64,000 bases of DNA from Microbotryum silenes-acaulis (taxonomy: Eukaryota > Basidiomycota > Microbotryomycetes > Microbotryales > Microbotryaceae): contig QPFY01000012.1 in the NCBI GenBank assembly GCA_003665825.1, positions 62,001 to 126,000 of the forward strand, in the 5' to 3' direction. The translations under genes and the position numbers were made by a program. Shown piece by piece: positions 11,005 through 22,830 of this stretch. The notes under the pieces are model-generated. The model did not search any database. It saw nothing but the letters and a program-made list of their open reading frames with translations, and had not been told where the DNA came from. Position 1 is the stretch's first letter; each line of letters begins with the position of its first letter.

Positions 11005-13925
11005 TATCGAGTCCCAGATTCTCTCGAGGCAGTAATTTCTTCAATCATAGGCTGCATCGACATTGATACAGGGGTTTTAAGTGGCTACCGGAGGAGCACA
11101 AAAGAAGGGTGGGGGCGGAATACGGAGGGCTCTTTCAATTTACTACGCAAAACTTCATCGCTCGAGGCATAGTATTAGATGAACTCTGCAAGGCGGGAGG
11201 AAAACGACGGCTGTCGGTTATACGCTCGCGAAATTTCAAGGGGTCAATACATGGGATTTGGGATTTGATGCAAATTTGATGCCTGGACACACACGCGACA
11301 CCAGCCGAATCGACGCGCGCCTTCGATGACTTTCGAGCGAGTTTCGGAGCACGTAAAACACCTTTTGATAATGTTTCGAGGCACATGTGAGAATCTGACA
11401 TTTTGGGGCCAAAAGAGGGTGTAAAATCTGGACAAAAAATTCAGAAAAGGGCCTTATTCCACATGGGCCTCTGACGTGGACTTTCTGTCCTGACTCAGCC
11501 GACTCGGGTTAGTAATCGCAGGCCTTATCGGGTGTTCTCAGGTTGCTCCGACTCGAGCGTGCTTCCTGCGTTCGCTTCCTCTTCCCCATGGCACATGTCC
11601 CACACCGCTTGCCCCGACGCATAGAAACAGAATGAGGCGCCATACTTCGAAAGAGTTAGTGTTTGAATTGCTTGATCGGCCGGCACAGGTGAATGTGGTT
11701 GCCTGGATGCAGCAGGGACTGATTCCCGCCGGCGAATTGCGCTTGGCTGCATTCGTACAGAGTTCCTCTTTCACGGATCTCCCGTTCGGTCCATTATCGG
11801 ATACGAATGTCAATATTGCGTCTCGAAACGTATGCGCAGAAGCGATGCACTCAAGCATGCCGCTTCGGTCAGACATCGTGCGAGAGTTCCCGTTCCCGGG
11901 CTGGGTGACGTGCGCACCAGTCCGCTGCCGCTGCCGCGTCGCCTCATGTATCGTTTCTCGGGGCGCAAGTACTGGCAGGTTCACAGCGCCGTCGCGAAGA
12001 CCCTCGCGCCTCGAGCGGCCCAACATCACGGCTTAAACAAGTTCTGGCCCCGACGGGATTTTGACTTCATTACGTACGTACACCAGTCCGCTGCATCGTA
12101 TACTCGCGACAGCCACGAGCAGTGTACCGCCGACTGATCAGGCAGCCTTGCTTGGATAAGTTCCTTCCCCGCACGTTCGTTAGGCTCTTCTACCAGGACG
12201 GTCAGCCGCCCAAGAAGATGATGGCCAGCTCTGTGTGAACTACCAACTCGCCATTTCAGACCACTTTTGCACCTCCGTCGTTGGAAAGATACCAGGTCTT
12301 CCGTCGATAACCAAGACCTCGTGTCCTCGCGAAAGCGTATGGATTGCCTCTAAAGAGCGGGTTGCGTACCTCGCGATCACGAGGTTATTGGAAGTCGGAG
12401 CGGAAGGACTGGTATATCCCAACGATGGAGGTGCACACGACGGGGGGGAATGGCGAGTCCGTGGTCGACAACTTTGGCTTGCGTCATCTTGGGGTGCTGG
12501 TTGTCCTGGTAGTATAGCCTAATGACAATCAATGCGCGGGTGATGAACCCCTATTTCGAACAAGTCTTTGCCTGATCAGTCGGCGTAGAGCTCGTTGCTG
12601 TCGAGTGGGGTATGACACAGATGACTAATGAAGAGGATTTATGTACCCGGTCTTGCTCGAGGGGTGATTCCATAGGCTCGATTGCTAGGACGCGGCGGGA
12701 GATGGGAGGCGTCGCGGCTATATATCGCCAGGTACCGATCGACCTGGGCTACTAGTAAGCGTGCTTGCACATCGTGGGCCAAAGGAAACGTGATCGTGGG
12801 GTTTAGGAAGTGGGACATGGTACGATTTGATTGTGCCGAGATGTAAATGTGGGTTCAAGAGGGCCGCGACGGGGGGTTGGTGAAGTTATCGAGAAAAAAA
12901 AACTGGGGACTTTTTACGTCCTGCCTCAGCTTTGTCTGTCGCGAGCTTGACGGCGCAGGTTCATGTTGACAGTGGGCCTACGAATGAAGGTACGTATGGT
13001 CTGGAATGAATGATGTCGTGTCAGACCACCGGGCAGCAGCACAGAGAATGAGCTCGAAGCTCGAGATTCATCATCGTTCAGGCCCGTCCAGAGTCGAGCA
13101 GTGGCAACCGATCATCTGCACCGGGCGGGCCGAAAATCACACCCCGCGGCCGGGCCGCGTTGCCCAATGACGCGATGACGCCTGAAGGCATCTGCCTTGA
13201 AAGCCGCAAGAGCTTCACCACGCTTTACTACCTCTCTATATATATAAAAAGGTGAGTTAAGGAATGTACCTAAAATCGCTGTTTTTGAGTAGGTTGCGGC
13301 CCGGAGGGCCGCCTTTAATCACAAAGCATGAGACCTTCTCCTCATCGTACGATGGAAGGAACCAATTCGAAGAAAATGAAACAAAAACAAAAACGAGAAG
13401 ACCAGATCCTTCAGGAATGACGCATTTTTACCGGTCCACGTTGTAAAGCGGACGCGGAAAAGTTTCCTGAAACTACCCTACCCAGATTTTGAAGAACGTA
13501 CAACGCCCCACCTCCTGACTGACGAGCGGGCTGCAACTTTTGAACGCGCGCGCCCTTGATGAGAAAGAGAAACAGCGGGATGAATTACAAAATGGGTGGG
13601 GGGGGGGGAAGGCGTAGTAAAACGAGAGCGAGTGTGAAGAGGATTGGGGGGTGGAGTTTTTTAAGAAAGAGCTCTGAAAGAAAGGGGCAGGCAGGGGGTC
13701 GAATTCGAAAGTAAGACCAAGGTAGGAAGCGAATAAAAAGATTACCGGGCACCAATCGCTGTGCACCAAGCGCCTCGGTGGGTGATTCGAAGGATACGAG
13801 GTAGATGTTTGATGGCACTCGAATGTCGATGCACTTCCTGATCTGATCCAGTTCCGTTTTCGGGTGCCTGCTGACTTGGAGCCTCCCTAATAATTCTCCC
13901 CCCACTCGCCGTAGAGGTAATGCAT
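11005..13925. other. intergenic / unrecognised accessory DNA
   Basis: Long stretch without a supportable gene. Overlapping ORFs on both strands at 11538-12036 (163 and 134 codons) show no family motif. I could not identify LTRs for the neighbouring gag fragment. A G11 run lies at about 13598-13608. The last part (about 13500-13925) is the 3' flank of the eIF1A gene. Confidence 0.4.
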
Positions 13926-15069
13926 CTAGATGTCGTCCTGTAAGAGAGCAAAGAGCGGAACCCAAACCCATCAGCCAACGCATCAAAAAAGATCTACCTC
14001 TCCTTTACCATCACCATCACCACCTCGACGTACGATATCCACATCATCGACCTCGTCAAATTCGACCATATCGTCTTCTTCGCCCGCTCCAAACGTATCA
14101 GTTTCGTTAATCTTGGCCGTCTCGGGCAACTCGCCATAAGTTTTCAAATTCCTTGCTTCGTCGGAGGTGTATTTTTGAATAACGTCGGCCTTGTCGTCTT
14201 GAAAGTCTCGAAGGGAGAGGAGGATGATATCACCTTGATTGATCCAGACCTTGAGCCAAAAAACCCCAAACCTTTTCGAGTCAGTGACAGCCTCAACGCT
14301 CCCGTCCACATGGTGTGGTCTGACCTTTTTCCTCATCTTGCCACGGATATGAGCCAACCGCTTCTCGCCGTCAAAGCACATGGCCTCGATGCGACCATTA
14401 CCTAGCATCTTGGTCACCTGCGCGTACTCTGCGCGTAACAACACGAGGGAGGGAAGGATGATGAGAAACCAGGAAAGAAAAAAACAACAAATCGTTCATG
14501 GGACGTTGATAGAACGCCCCCTAAACTAACCCTGTCCATCCTCCTTGAAGACCAATTCGCGCTTATCAGCTTCGTTCTCGTTCTTGCCTCGTCGACGATT
14601 CTTGCCTCCCTATGGGTTACGCAATAAGTAGTGTGTGATGAACCGGATCATGTAAAAGGGTATAAGGAAAAAGAAAACAGCGTCAGTCGATGTGCGACCA
14701 AGCCCCCGTCGAACCCGATCAGGGAACGTACCTTTCCCTTGTTCTACCCGACCACCAACACACATCGCATCGCACCGACACCGCCCAGCAAAGAGAAAAT
14801 ATCAGTGTCTGTCCAATCACCCGGACTTGACGAAAAGCTCCGAGGGGTTCAAGAGAGGGAATGAGCCGAACCCGACGAACGACTCGGACGCGGCTCTCGT
14901 GCGAACACCGCCTCGCCCACCCGAGTCGAGCACGCGGGGCGGGGAATGACAGTGACTACATCGTCCCCCAAACTACACGTCTGCTTCCCCAGCTATACGC
15001 GTCTGCGGCCTGCACGAGCATGGTCGGCGTGGTCTGGTCTGGAATGGCGGGTACACTGACCTTGGGCAT
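13926..15069 (-). CDS. TIF11: translation initiation factor eIF1A
   Basis: Binds the 40S A site and promotes scanning and start-codon selection. Minus-strand exons are 15061-15069 (9 nt, M-P-K), 14531-14609, 14325-14428, 14034-14249 and 13926-13937 (12 nt, D-D-I-stop), giving 139 residues, normal for the family. The N-terminal basic [11 protein letters not shown] segment, the OB-fold core ([21 protein letters not shown] and [17 protein letters not shown]) and the acidic tail are all present. The tail ends in D-I-D-D-I only if the 12-nt last exon is used; that motif is the known eIF5B-binding end. Reading through instead would add a Gly/Asp-rich unrelated end, so the split ending is preferred. 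The first intron is 451 nt. Confidence 0.95.
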
Positions 15070-15346
15070 TTTCGATTACGAGCGGGTGGGTTGGGTTGGG
15101 TGTGAAAGGAACGCGCGCTAATCACGAAAAAAAAACTTAAGGAAGCGGGCTGGTCCAAGTCAGGCTTTGAGCTCGGACCCATCCAGCCCCTTTCGGGATC
15201 AGGTTTTCGAAAAGAGTTTGAGCAAACCAGTCACCACATGATGAGCGTAGACATGATATCATGTTTGAATTCTTCCTCTAGCCCACACTCCGAACCCAAA
15301 ACCTAACCTAACCGCCTACGAACATCCACTGCGCATGACCCTCCAT

Positions 15347-17321
15347 TCAAGCATCCTGCCAATCGATCGAACCCAGAATCAACGTCTTTCTCGGTAATCT
15401 CCCCGGTAATGGACTCAAAAGCGTCATCTTCTTCTTAACTTGATCGATCGCCGATCTAAGAAAAACAACCAACACCTCTCGTCAGCTTAAAAACTTTTGG
15501 ACCCGCTTCTGAACCCTCAAAAGATTTCCAAAACAAAAGAAAACTCACACATAAACCCAACCCAGCACCGATCTTCCCACGACCTCCGTATCCTCACTCC
15601 CCTCCAAAGCCTGAGGGATTCCCAGTAACCTAAACAACAAACTCGACTGTGCGTTCGAAGCTTCCAAATCCAACGGTACAAGATCGAGGTCACCGACTGT
15701 GCGACCGAATCCGATCGGTAAAGCCGAGTCGGGGGCTTGGGCCGAGAGCGCTGGGATGGGAAAGGGGGTCAAAGTAATAGGCGTTGGGATCAGTTTTCCC
15801 TTTCAACCAAAAAAACCAAAAAAAAAAACAAAAAAAAAACCCCAAAAAAAAACTAAAAAACTAGAGAGTCTCCTTCCACTCTTCCCCAACCCCCACTCAC
15901 CTTCGCCAATCTGTACGATTCGTAAATCTTCAAATTTGACAATGATCGAAAAGGGGGACAAGACCCCCGTCGTCAGAGCCGGTCCACCATAAAAGTAGGA
16001 ACGAATTTGAGCGTCCTTAATTCGACGTTGCAGTGCTTCGTCCGGTGCGGAGGCCTGCAAGGGATACAAGGGGGGGAGGTGTGAGCGGACTGGACTGAGT
16101 AAAGATGAAGGGCAAGCTCGGCTAACTGACCCCATTCGCTGCCGGTACCCGCACTACGCTGACGGTCTTGTTCGTATCCAACAGCTTCTTGACTTGGTCT
16201 TCGAGACGTTGATTCCCTACAACGAGGACGATATTGACTGTGTGCGCGTCCAAGACCCCCAAAATAAGGAGAGAGAGAGAGAGAAGCCCTCAGCAAACAA
16301 AAATTGCTTCCCGCACCGCTCGGTGATCCACAGCGCTGAACTTGTCAAACATACCTTCCAAAGCCCTTACCGCCTTTGCAATCATCGGCAACCCTTTCTT
16401 CTCGGCCCATTCACCCGGCGTATCGATCAAACAACCAGCCTGCCAACCCATCAAACCACCTTGCGCTAATTTATCCCCCAAAGTTTTACCCAACTTTTTA
16501 AGTAAATGTTCGTACAAACTCAAAGCGTCGGAAGGGTCTTGATGACCGAACCAATAAACCAAAGGGTTGACCGTAGGAGCATAAGCTTCGATCGAAGGTG
16601 GGGGTAACCAATTCGTTGTCGAGTGGGAGTTGGGCGGGAAAGGAACGGGCGGTCCGGACGTACCGGACGTACCAAAAGGATTGATCGGACTGGTAGTGGG
16701 GAGTAAGGCGTTTATGGGAGTGATGGAGAGTGTACCTGGTACTGTTAAAGCGCCTTCGCTCGTATCCAAATTGACGTACAAAGCTCCACCTCCATCCTTG
16801 ATCGTCGCCCCTTTGCCACCTCGTAAAGCCCAAGCTTCCCTAACCCTCCAATTCAACAACGACTTGATCAACGATGATTTTCCCGCACCCCGTTCACCGA
16901 CGACCAAAACACGCGGAGGTAAGATCTCATCATCTTGTACGCTAGTCCAAGCGAGCTGCTTGTTTTGACTCGTACTCGTCGAACTCGAACTAGGTCTCGC
17001 CTCTGCCCTCATCCTACTCAAACCCAAATGCAAAGCCTGATAAACTCTCATCCCTCCTTCATCACCCACATAACTACTCTCTACCGTACCCTCCACTCGA
17101 ATCGTACAACCCGTAGCAGTCCAAACGCAAGCTCGAACTTGATCCGAAAAAGGGTGAGCTGTATGAGCTACTAATTCAACGCCAAAAGTTTCGGCTAAAC
17201 CGGAGAGGAGGGTGATGGAGAGAGCTTCGGTACCTTCGAGCTCAAAGGAGAATTCGTGGTTGGGTGGTAGGTCGATGATTCTTGTTGGGATCGACGAGGA
17301 GCTGCCAGAGGTGGAGGCCAT
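15347..17321 (-). CDS. CLP1: CLP1, mRNA 3'-end processing factor with P-loop kinase fold
   Basis: Subunit of pre-mRNA cleavage factor I / CF II in the nucleus; animal relatives are RNA 5'-kinases. Minus-strand exons are 16355-17321, 16131-16237, 15901-16054, 15549-15750 and 15347-15455 (512 residues). The N-terminal domain (LSGLAETFGVEL) precedes the P-loop GERGAGKS at about 142-149. CLIDTPGEW, NIVLVVGNQRLEDQV, the SYFYGG block and the C-terminal LSPLPGRLPRKTLILGSIDW complete the family pattern. The start at 17321 is chosen because homology begins shortly after it; the same frame is open upstream to 17504. An imperfect GA microsatellite lies in intron 1 near 16270. Confidence 0.94.
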
Positions 17322-17814
17322 TGAAAGGGGGGCTGGATGGGTTGTGAAAAAGACGAGAGGGGGGTGGGGGCGTGGGGGCGTGTGCCGGGTTAGAGAGGAG
17401 CTACCGAGGGCTGTACAGGTGCTGTACAGGTGCTGTACAGGTGCTGATGTGGTGTGGTGAACGAGGGAAAACGAACGACGAACGACGCACGACGCACGAC
17501 GCACGACGCACGACGCACGACGCCGACTCGATCGAGCGCGACTCGCGAGCGGAGCCGAACACAGCTCAGCCTACGTCACACTCGGACCTCGGGAGGCCAA
17601 AAAAAGAGTATACGGGAATTGGTTTGATTGAAACGGAGGAGTAGATCGAGAGTGGTACATGAATACAAGCTTGAACCCGCCCGACGTCATCCCCGCTGCT
17701 GCTCCTCGCCTGATTAGAACGACCGCCTAACCCTGCACCCCATCTCCCCCTTGACCTTTTCAATACACCCACTTGGGGTACGGCCCTCTCCCAACACCAG
17801 CGCCCCGTCGTCGA
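17322..17814. other. CLP1 upstream region with two short tandem repeats
   Basis: Holds the CLP1 promoter and the 3' end of the TFIIA gene. Three copies of a 12-bp unit (GCTGTACAGGTG) lie near 17410-17446, and a 7-bp ACGACGC-type array runs through about 17472-17523. Confidence 0.6.
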
Positions 17815-18284
17815 TCACGCCTTCAAATCGGCGGACCCTGCCTTGAGCGCCACGATCTTACATCTGCGCCTACCGACGACCGTCTCCGCATTATTCTCCA
17901 ACTTGAACGTAGGTCTATCCAACGTAAAAGTCCACACGTCCTCTACGTGGTTATACACCTTCAAAGGACTTCTCACAGTCGCTTTCGTTTTGAGATGCGA
18001 ACTGAAAGCGAGCGTCGCCGATTTGTCGAATTGGGCCAAGAGTTTGAGAGCGAGTTGAGGGGACAGGTGACCGGATTGAATCAGTTCGTCGAGCGATTCC
18101 ATCAACGCGAGACCGAGTCTGTAGATATCAAAGGTAGGGTGATCAGCGACTTGACCCCGCAGGGAGGGAGTGACCAACCCCACCCCACCCACAGAACAAC
18201 TCACGAACTACGACGATAAGCTTGGTAGAATGGGTTTTGCGCCGTCGTACCAACCGTACTCGAGCCGGCCTTCGAGCTCGACAT
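17815..18284 (-). CDS. TOA2: TFIIA gamma (small) subunit
   Basis: General transcription factor that stabilises TBP on the TATA box. Two minus-strand exons, 18205-18284 and 17815-18118, give 127 residues, close to the usual length. QAYRRSSLGLALMESLDEL, SGHLSPQLALKLLAQFDKS and VWTFTLDRPTFKLE are the diagnostic blocks of the alpha-helical and beta-barrel halves. The start at 18284 is the first Met compatible with the family. A CT/GA microsatellite (about 18339-18366) sits just upstream, in the presumed 5' UTR. Confidence 0.94.
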
Positions 18285-18336
18285 GTTGACGATCGAATGG
18301 GGGCCGGTGCGATCGAACCAACACAACACGCGAGAC

Positions 18337-18338
<2 letters not shown>

Positions 18339-18366
<28 letters not shown>
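18339..18366. repeat. GA dinucleotide microsatellite
   Basis: About 14 GA units immediately upstream of the TFIIA small subunit start. Confidence 0.9.
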
Positions 18367-18367
<1 letters not shown>

Positions 18368-18721
18368 CACGCGAGCGTGAGCGCTTGCAGTCAGCGTTCG
18401 TCATCCTCATCATTCGCCGGAAATGACCACCCCCACTGGAATTCGAATGAGGTGAGGTGTAGTGCACAACCTCAAGGACCGATCTTGGCACCGCATCAGA
18501 ATATTCAGATTCTAAGCGGTGCAGAGGGAAGGACCCGGAAGACTAACCTAATCTCAAATTATCGAGCTCGTTCTCATGTCGCTCTTGCTCTGTCGGGACG
18601 AGCGAAACACCCAGCCCCACTTACACCGCCAAACAGCTAGGAAGGGGGCGGGCTTTCGCGCCGGTATCATATATCATCGCATCGGCGACGGCGCGTATCG
18701 CCGCGCGCACCGCATACCCGG

Positions 18722-18742
18722 GCCCGTATTTTCGGTGCCGAG
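18722..18742 (+). promoter_or_regulatory. shared upstream element of copy B
   Basis: GCCCGTATTTTCGGTGCCGAG with core TCGGTGCCGA at 18732-18741, 232 bp before the ATG of copy B. It matches the elements of copies A, E and F. Confidence 0.55.
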
Positions 18743-18973
18743 GCCCAACCCGCGAGGCGCATGAGACAGATTCAAAGGCTCCGAATCGCCTAACCCGGCG
18801 AGAAACCTCCCGGGCACGAGTGGTTCCACCGCAACATCTGGGATCCGTCCTCTCTTTCCTTCTTTCTCCATCTCCATCCTCGGCTCGGACTTTACAGACA
18901 CGTTCAAGCGTTACTACCACCGCCATAACCTCCACTGCTGCTCTCTTCCCCTGCACCCCCTCGATCAATCAAA

Positions 18974-20211
18974 ATGTTCTTCGCTCGCTCCGGTGTCGTC
19001 GCTGCGACCTTGCTGGTCCTGCAGTCGACCCTCTCGATTGCTGCTCCTGCATTGGAGCTCGAAAAGCGCATCACTTGCAACGCCAATCAAATTGCCAAGA
19101 GTGAGTCCCGTTCCTCCTCGGCATCTTCAACCCCATTCGCAGGGGCCTTCGCAACTCTTTTTTCTGGGGTCCCTCCACGCGCTCTGCCTCGACGACTGCT
19201 CTTCGACTCCTCATCCGAGTTGGGTCTTTCAGATACTGGGTGTTAAGTATCGGATCTCCTTGTACTTTCAGACAACGCTTGCGTGTCGTGCGCTTCGATC
19301 TACACGAACGCGACGACGTGCAGTCGCTCGGAGCCTTTGACGTGTTCGTACGGTGTGCCGAATTTGGCTCGCAAGTAAGTCAAATTACGGTATCAAAATT
19401 TTGAGTGACTCATTTATATCGTCCCTAAACCCAAAGCATGACTGACTTGGACCCTGTTGCACACCTCTTGTCGTCTACTTCGATCGTTCAGGTGCGCAGC
19501 CGTTGACTGCAGCAAAACCCCGGCGACATACCTCAGCACCGATGGTGAGTTCTCTTGAATTCCTCTTTCGTGAGGCTCGTACCTCATCTTCTCGACTAGT
19601 ATATTGATGCAATCTCCTCGTTGGCTGTGTCACCTTTCTAGCCAAGCAATGTGTTGCCTGCGCGGACGCCAACGCTCTGACCTGCAACAGTACCACGACG
19701 TTAAGCTGCCAAGCCAATTACACGCTCAGCACTGTCTTTTCCGATGTTCCAACTTGCGTCTACGGAACTTTCTACGCCTTCTTCGGAGGATACGGCTTGC
19801 CCAAGCCCCTCGACGCGAAACAACAACCTTTCAAACCCGTCCCCCTTACGAGCGGTAACCCGGGAGTGTGTGTGGCCCAGCACGCCAAGGCTCGTGGTGA
19901 GTGATGATATATATCCCTTCTCTACTCTATCCCATTATCTTTCGTCAAGACTAACTCTACACTTGCTGGGTCCATTTTTTAAAAATTCAACAGTCGTCGC
20001 CCTCACCGCCAACCGTAATAATAACGAGTTCCTAACTTGCTTCGGACAAAACGGCGCACTCGACCAGGCCCTTGCCAAGAGTTCGAGTTCGTTCTTATTC
20101 CTCAAGGGTACTTGCAAGGACTACGCCAATAATCCTTTCATCACCGCCACCGGCGCTCAGAATCAATGCCAGGACATCGCCATCGGACCCGATGGGTCGT
20201 TCCCGTTGTAA
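18974..20211 (+). CDS. family copy B: secreted Cys-rich protein
   Basis: Unknown function. Exons are 18974-19100, 19272-19374, 19492-19544, 19642-19896 and 19994-20211 (251 residues). Signal peptide MFFARSGVVAATLLVLQST, then a shorter pro-segment than in A (five residues fewer) and the dibasic ELEKR. Mature Cys motifs are NACVSCASIYTNATTC, AVDCSKTPATYL, QCVACADANALTC and CFGQNGALDQ. Exon 5 differs from the others by starting VVALTANRNNNEF, and the exon 2 block is intact. Intron phases 1,2,1,1 match the family. Intact reading frame; expression is unproven. Confidence 0.85.
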
Positions 20212-20914
20212 GCGGAGCGATGCGAGCGCGAGAGCCGACCGACCTCCTCCTCTCTTTAGTACTGTCGCGGCAGATCATCGGTTGAGAGCTTTTGACACCC
20301 ACTAAAGCGCCAGTTCCAACATCTTTGTCAAGCTCTCTAAGTGAAGTATTTTGGTGCTCAGAGCACCTTACTCAGAGAGTCTGGGACTAGATTTGTTAAT
20401 ACCATGATCATTCACGTGCCCCAATTCGCCCCCCACCGCGCCCGCCCGCGAGAGGTATCCTGAGCGCTGTTCGCGTAAGCTGTCGAATTTGACATCAAGA
20501 CGCCGGACGTGGGCCTTTCCTGTTGACTTACTCCCTAGCTGCGGTAGCTTGGTATCTGGGTGTCTGCTAGTTCCAGACCTCCGCCGCCTCTCGACGGCTA
20601 CCGGACGTGTCGTACAACCGACAGGGTTGCCGGTAAATTCGGGATGCCAATCCGAGTCGCCGCCGCAATTCGATCAGTCCGCGGCGCGGTGCCTGGAAGC
20701 TGAGACATTTGCCCTGCCGGCTCCTCACAGTGCGGGACCCGCCTCGATCATCTCCCCGCAAGTGATCATGCAAGCACAAGCAAACACAACTACATAATTT
20801 CTCTCTCTCTTTGGCTACCATACCATCCCCAGCAATTTCCGCAAGTCCCCAAACTCCATATCCTCCATCACCTCACCGAGACCGTCCCCCATCCCCACAC
20901 CCCGTCGAGTTGAA
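20212..20914. other. intergenic between copies B and C
   Basis: Promoter of copy C. A weak relative of the shared element (CCGGTAAATTCGGGATGCC) occurs near 20629-20650 but has lost the CGG-N2-CCG symmetry. Confidence 0.4.
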
Positions 20915-22222
20915 ATGTTCTTCGGTGTCGTCGCCGCGACTTTGCTCGTCCTTCAATCGACGCTTTCGATCGCCGCTCCCTGGGCGAAGAATGCGGTTCA
21001 TGATCTGGAAAAGCGTATCACTTGTCACACCAACGAGATCTCCATCAGTGAGTATGACTATTCGTTCTTCGATCCTCCGACCGTCACGTGAAGATCAGGC
21101 TCCGGGGCTATGATGCTGCCCTTCCTCTTGAGACCCTCCTCTTTCTGTCTCCTCTCCTGTTGTCTCATTTGAAAAGGATCTAACGACGCCAGATATTTAA
21201 AATTCATCTCTGACGCTCGGTTGCCTCCTTCGTCACAGATAATGCTTGCGTATCGTGCGCCTCGCTCTACAAAAACGCCACGACTTGCACTCGCTCGGTT
21301 CCCTTGACGTGCTCGTACGGCGTGGTCGATTCGGCCCGCAAGTGAGTGGATTGTGCCTGCTTTGATCTGAATCTGGGCCTCAGTCGATGTGTCCGCTTTG
21401 CCTCAATGCCTGATATTGATCCCCTATCCATGAACGTCTGGTTGCTCGTCCTTCGTGCAGGTGCGCAGCCGTCGACTGCAGCAAGACTTCAGGAACCTAT
21501 CTCAGTACCGATGGTGAGATATATATTTTTCGAAATGCCTCACTTTCACGCTCTTTTCTGTATGGTACATTGGCTCATGTTTCCCTTCTCCGCTTTTCGC
21601 TATCGCACCTCTACTAATAGCCAAGCAATGCCTGCCCTGCACCGATCCCAACGCTTTGATCTGCAACAGCACTACGCCCTTCACCTGCCAGGCGAACTAC
21701 ACGCTCAGTTCCGAGCGAACCGGGTCTCCGGTCTGTTATAAAGGCAATCCCTACGTTGCCTTCTTCGGTTGGGGCCTAGCCAAACCCTTCCAGTCCAACC
21801 AACAGCGGGACGAAGAGGACAGGAGAGGAGCGGAACCAACAGCCTTTCAAACCCACCATCGTCGCGAACGGCGATGGTACCACCTGTATTGCCGACCATT
21901 ACAAAGCTCGCGGTGAGTTCTGGATGCATAGTAACCCGCTTGATCCATAATTCTCATCAACCATGGCCTAATGTCCTTTACTTTGACCTATGAAACAGTC
22001 GTCGTCGCCACTCCCTCGCACGACCGATTGGACTCAACAGTGACGTGCACTGGGCAGAATGGCGCCTTGGACCAAAACCTCGTCAAGACCGTCAACGGAA
22101 ACGCTGTTGTTTTCCTCAAGGGATACTGCTCGGATTATGTCAAGAGTTCGTTCGTCACCGCCAACAAAGCCCAGGGAGCTTGCGAGGAGGGCTTCGTCAC
22201 CCCCGATGGCCAGGTATCGTAG
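20915..22222 (+). pseudogene. family copy C: secreted Cys-rich protein, frameshifted
   Basis: Exon equivalents are 20915-21047, 21239-21341, 21461-21513, 21621-21912 and 21999-22222. The start is shortened (MFFGVVAATLL, lacking the three residues A-R-S of the usual MFFARSG). Exon 4 is 292 nt against 255 in copy B, exactly 37 nt longer, because of an insertion at 21806-21842 that ends in a repeat of the 9 bp (AACCAACAG) before it. The insertion shifts the frame after SNQQ, so the normal Cys-containing end of exon 4 is lost. Exon 5 (VVVATPSHDRLDST.., CTGQNGALDQNLVK) remains intact in its own frame. It has no GT-AG borders to act as an intron. Probably a recent pseudogene. Confidence 0.8.
21797..21842 (+). 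repeat. 9-bp direct repeat bounding a 37-bp insertion in copy C
   Basis: AACCAACAG at 21797-21805 recurs at 21834-21842. The 28 bp between are purine-rich and foreign to the family. Confidence 0.9.
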
Positions 22223-22574
22223 CCTGAGAACCGGAAGCTCATATTTGTAACCGCTGCACGTACCCTATTACGTTGCCTTACTTTGTATTAGCTATATATT
22301 TTTTGCACCCTGATAACTCGATATTGACTACTGTAAGCCCGTGCTCCGTCTGTTCCCTGTTCGGGATGCGTGCGGCCCCCTATCTATTCACGCTCGTTGG
22401 CCGCAAACTCACCGACACCTAATCACTGGCTTTTGCCCCCAACATTCGACGCATCCCCCGAGCTTGTTCTTGTGTTTTGAGGCGCTGTGACCATTCATCC
22501 ACTCTGTGCTCCAGGCTCGCCTCGACGCCTGCCCTCAAGTTTTGTTAGCTTTGCCCCAAGACCCCCGAGGCTTC
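22223..22574. other. intergenic between copy C and the palindromic LTR element
   Basis: No gene or repeat recognised. It ends at the target-site duplication GCTAT (22575-22579). Confidence 0.4.
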
Positions 22575-22579
22575 GCTAT

Positions 22580-22818
22580 TGTCAGAACCCAATCACATCT
22601 GATTGCCTCCTAAACATCTTCCTTCTCATACCATCTGCCTTTTGGCCTATCTGTCTTAGTTTGCCTGATCCCACGCCTGGTTGAGCCTCGATAGATCGGA
22701 TGGAGCCGCGCGCCTCACTGGCGCTCGTCTCTCTTCCTGCTCCATCCATCTATTGTCCTCAATCTTGCGATCGTACTCAACCCCTTGAGTCGGGATCCAG
22801 ACCTCCGCAGGTCTAAAA
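22580..22818 (+). repeat. left LTR, 239 bp
   Basis: Starts TGTCAGAACCC, ends GGTCTAAAA. Same orientation as the right LTR. It lacks the 79-bp tandem duplication seen in the right LTR. Confidence 0.85.
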
Positions 22819-22830
22819 GGTCATGAGCCC
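22819..22830 (+). other. primer-binding-like site overlapping the gag start codon
   Basis: GGTCATGAGCCC directly after the LTR is 11/12 complementary to the anticodon loop of initiator tRNA-Met (GGGCTCATAACC, from memory). The gag ATG (22823) is the complement of the CAT anticodon. Confidence 0.45.

Larger units (their letters stand above)
18285..18973. other. divergent promoter region between TOA2 and family copy B
   Basis: Holds the TOA2 promoter (minus) and the copy B promoter (plus), including the shared CGG-N2-CCG element at 18732-18741. Confidence 0.5.

Noticed and set aside
11538..12036. Overlapping ORFs of 163 codons (minus) and 134 codons (plus)
   Set aside because: No recognisable domain, no splice-consistent extension, and both strands are open to a similar degree, as expected by chance in GC-rich DNA.
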